Origin: E44-bin88 sp050123275
GTDB taxonomy: Bacteria; Chloroflexota; Dehalococcoidia; Dehalococcoidales; BS750m-G39
Reading direction: 5' to 3'
Assembly (NCBI GenBank): GCA_050123275.1
Contig: JASFHK010000010.1
Coordinates: 1 to 60,058, forward strand
DNA: 60,058 bases
Positions 59,086 through 60,058 of the stretch are shown here, in pieces (position 1 is the stretch's first letter; each line of letters opens with the position of its first letter). The notes beneath the pieces were generated by a model. It saw only the letters and a program-made list of their open reading frames with translations, did not search any database and had not been told where the DNA came from. A program made the translations under genes and the position numbers.

Positions 59086-59639
59086 GGCCGTTCCTCCTTA
59101 GCTTCGGGCACGGCGGTGATGGCTACTTCGTCGATGCCGTCGCTTTCCTGTAGCTTGACCTGTATGTCTTCGTGCCTTGAGCTGGGCATGTTCTTGCCGA
59201 CATAGTCGGCGCGGATGGGTATCTCGCGGTGACCCCGGTCGATGAGCACGGCCAGCTGAATCGAGTGGGGCCGTCCCAAATCGGTGAGTGCGTCCATGGC
59301 GGCGCGGATGCTGCGCCCGGTGTAGAGGACGTCATCGACCAGGATGATGGACTTATCGTCAACGCTGACGGGGATATCGGTGTTCTTGACGGTGGGCTGT
59401 AACTCCAGTGAGGAAAGGTCGTCGCGGTAGAGGCTGATGTCCAGCGTGCCCACCGGTATTTCGACTTTGGCGAATTCGGCGATGTTAGCCGCCAATCTGT
59501 TGGCCAGTGGAACGCCGCGGGTGTGAATGCCGACCAGAATCAGGTTTTCGACGACCTTGTTGCGCTCGATGATTTCGTGGGCGACCCGCGCCAGGGTGCG
59601 CTTGATGTCGTCCTCGGTCATTATTGTTTTTCTGGGCAT
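59082..59639 (-). CDS. pyrR: PyrR bifunctional attenuator / uracil phosphoribosyltransferase
   Basis: UMP-responsive RNA-binding attenuator of the pyr operon, with uracil phosphoribosyltransferase side activity. PRPP loop IILVDDVLYTGRSIRAAMDAL-type (positions near 100), HEIIERNK, GIHTRGVPLANRL. I choose ATG 59639, since the frame's GTG at 59648 lies within the terminator hairpin. The only SD-like AGAGG is in the 3' arm of that hairpin. First gene of the operon. Confidence 0.95.
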   Translation of the reverse strand: MPRKTIMTEDDIKRTLARVAHEIIERNKVVENLILVGIHTRGVPLANRLAANIAEFAKVEIPVGTLDISLYRDDLSSLELQPTVKNTDIPVSVDDKSIILVDDVLYTGRSIRAAMDALTDLGRPHSIQLAVLIDRGHREIPIRADYVGKNMPSSRHEDIQVKLQESDGIDEVAITAVPEAKEERP

Positions 59640-59717
59640 AAAAAACACCTCTTACCTAGACTGGCAAGAGGCCTCGCTCTGCGTTCCCGTTTCCCTTGCC
59701 AGTCTCGCCGGACCGGC
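59640..59717 (-). promoter_or_regulatory. PyrR attenuator in the pyr leader
   Basis: Three mutually exclusive minus-strand structures. PyrR-binding hairpin (59717-59698) with loop GGTCCGGCGAGAC, close to the known PyrR-loop pattern UCC-x-GAGAGGYU. Antiterminator GACTGGCAAG/CTTGCCAGTC (59704-59695 with 59668-59659), 10 bp perfect. Terminator CCTCTT/AAGAGG (59671-59666 with 59653-59648) then TTTTTT (59645-59640) ending right at the ATG. PyrR-UMP would favour termination and also hide the ribosome site. Confidence 0.88.
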
Positions 59718-59751
59718 TTAAAGGTTGCTTATTCAGTTTCTGTAATTATAT

Positions 59752-59780
59752 ATTATAGCACTTTCGGGGTGGGGTTGCAA
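59752..59780 (-). promoter_or_regulatory. pyr operon promoter
   Basis: Minus strand TTGCAA (59780-59775), exactly 17 bp, TATAAT (59757-59752), giving a leader of about 105 nt that holds the attenuator. Confidence 0.8.
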
Positions 59781-59829
59781 GGATTTGTAGGTAATGGGGT
59801 GGCGAGAGTTGATTTTTGCTAAGTAGTAC

Positions 59830-60045
59830 TTATTTATTTAATTTTCCTAAGTAGAAAAAAGCAAACGCTACGACCACTGCACCTAATGTAGTCAGCATCC
59901 AACCGATATATAGCTGAACTCCAGTTTGCAATAGAACTATTGAACCTGCAAGAGCTAATGAGATACCACAAAAGGCCATGGAAAATGCTAGCGTATTTTT
60001 ATTGCCTTTCTTAATCTCATCTTGAATCTTGTGCAGTTTTTCCAT
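59830..60045 (-). CDS. Small AT-rich two-TM protein
   Basis: 71-residue protein: charged N-terminus (EKLHKIQDEIKKGNKNT), two TM helices (about 19-39 and 46-66) and a short cytoplasmic tail GKLNK. Not recognised. AT-rich compared with the pyr genes. Only a weak ribosome site is visible; the upstream region is cut by the window end at 60058. Confidence 0.65.
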   Translation of the reverse strand: MEKLHKIQDEIKKGNKNTLAFSMAFCGISLALAGSIVLLQTGVQLYIGWMLTTLGAVVVAFAFFYLGKLNK

Positions 60046-60058
60046 AATCGCTCGGAGT

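Overview
The window looks like chromosome of a GC-rich, monoderm, largely anaerobic bacterium. I favour Chloroflexota, class Dehalococcoidia or a relative, by inference from the gene families, TTG/GTG starts, heliorhodopsin, cytosolic multi-PAS kinases, 2-hydroxyacyl-CoA dehydratase subunits, TRAP transport and a PyrR-type pyrimidine operon. No rRNA, CRISPR array, prophage or intact insertion sequence is visible. Two tRNAs are present: Gly-CCC and Pro-GGG.

Layout. 0.1-2.5 kb: NfeD/slipin membrane-quality operon. 2.6-4.6 kb: biotin ligase, tRNA-Gly with a degenerate tandem repeat grown from its 3' end, and a flavodoxin-ferredoxin protein. 4.6-8.0 kb: iron module with a DtxR-family regulator, two FeoA, a FeoB split into GTPase and permease ORFs, and a FeoC-like protein; the regulator and the feo operon share a GTTAG-N6-CTAAC operator. 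8.0-10.6 kb: alpha/beta hydrolase and acyl-CoA synthetase. 10.8-16.4 kb: signalling operon with an HTH protein, a seven-PAS kinase, two receivers and a receiver-HD-GYP protein.

16.4-25.4 kb is the most striking region. A leftward operon encodes a zinc ribbon, a DJ-1/PfpI protein, a heliorhodopsin, a two-TM protein, a Dps-like ferritin, a ZIP transporter and a cytochrome b5-like protein. Beside it lies a divergent PhoB-type regulator / MASE3-PAS kinase pair, and beyond that a metallothionein gene. A composite promoter element (22 bp + 9 bp spacer + 17 bp, blocks identical) occurs both in front of the heliorhodopsin operon and in front of the metallothionein gene. In both copies a TAACTT box sits at -35 with a -10-like hexamer 17 bp downstream. 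I infer one regulon of light, metal and oxidative stress. 25.4-28.2 kb continues the stress theme (Usp, superoxide dismutase, rubrerythrin-like) and ends with MetF.

28.2-42.7 kb: metabolic region with a beta-CASP nuclease, aldehyde dehydrogenase, DUF169, two orphan 2-hydroxyacyl-CoA dehydratase/benzoyl-CoA reductase-type subunits, a TRAP transporter, a NarL-type two-component system, a cupin, a small ferredoxin-like-fold protein and a DUF35-thiolase pair. A second shared promoter element precedes both dctP and the cupin gene, on either side of the NarL system. 43-48.3 kb: foldase, hom-thrC with two small genes between them, and folE. 48.3-60 kb (leftward): two tandem desulforedoxin-like proteins, YjbQ, and the pyrimidine operon pyrR-pyrB-pyrC-carA-ppcA // carB-pyrK. 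That operon has an archaeal-type PEP carboxylase built in, is interrupted by an AT-rich membrane protein and a DUF559 cassette between direct repeats, and is preceded by a PyrR attenuator whose terminator abuts the pyrR start codon.
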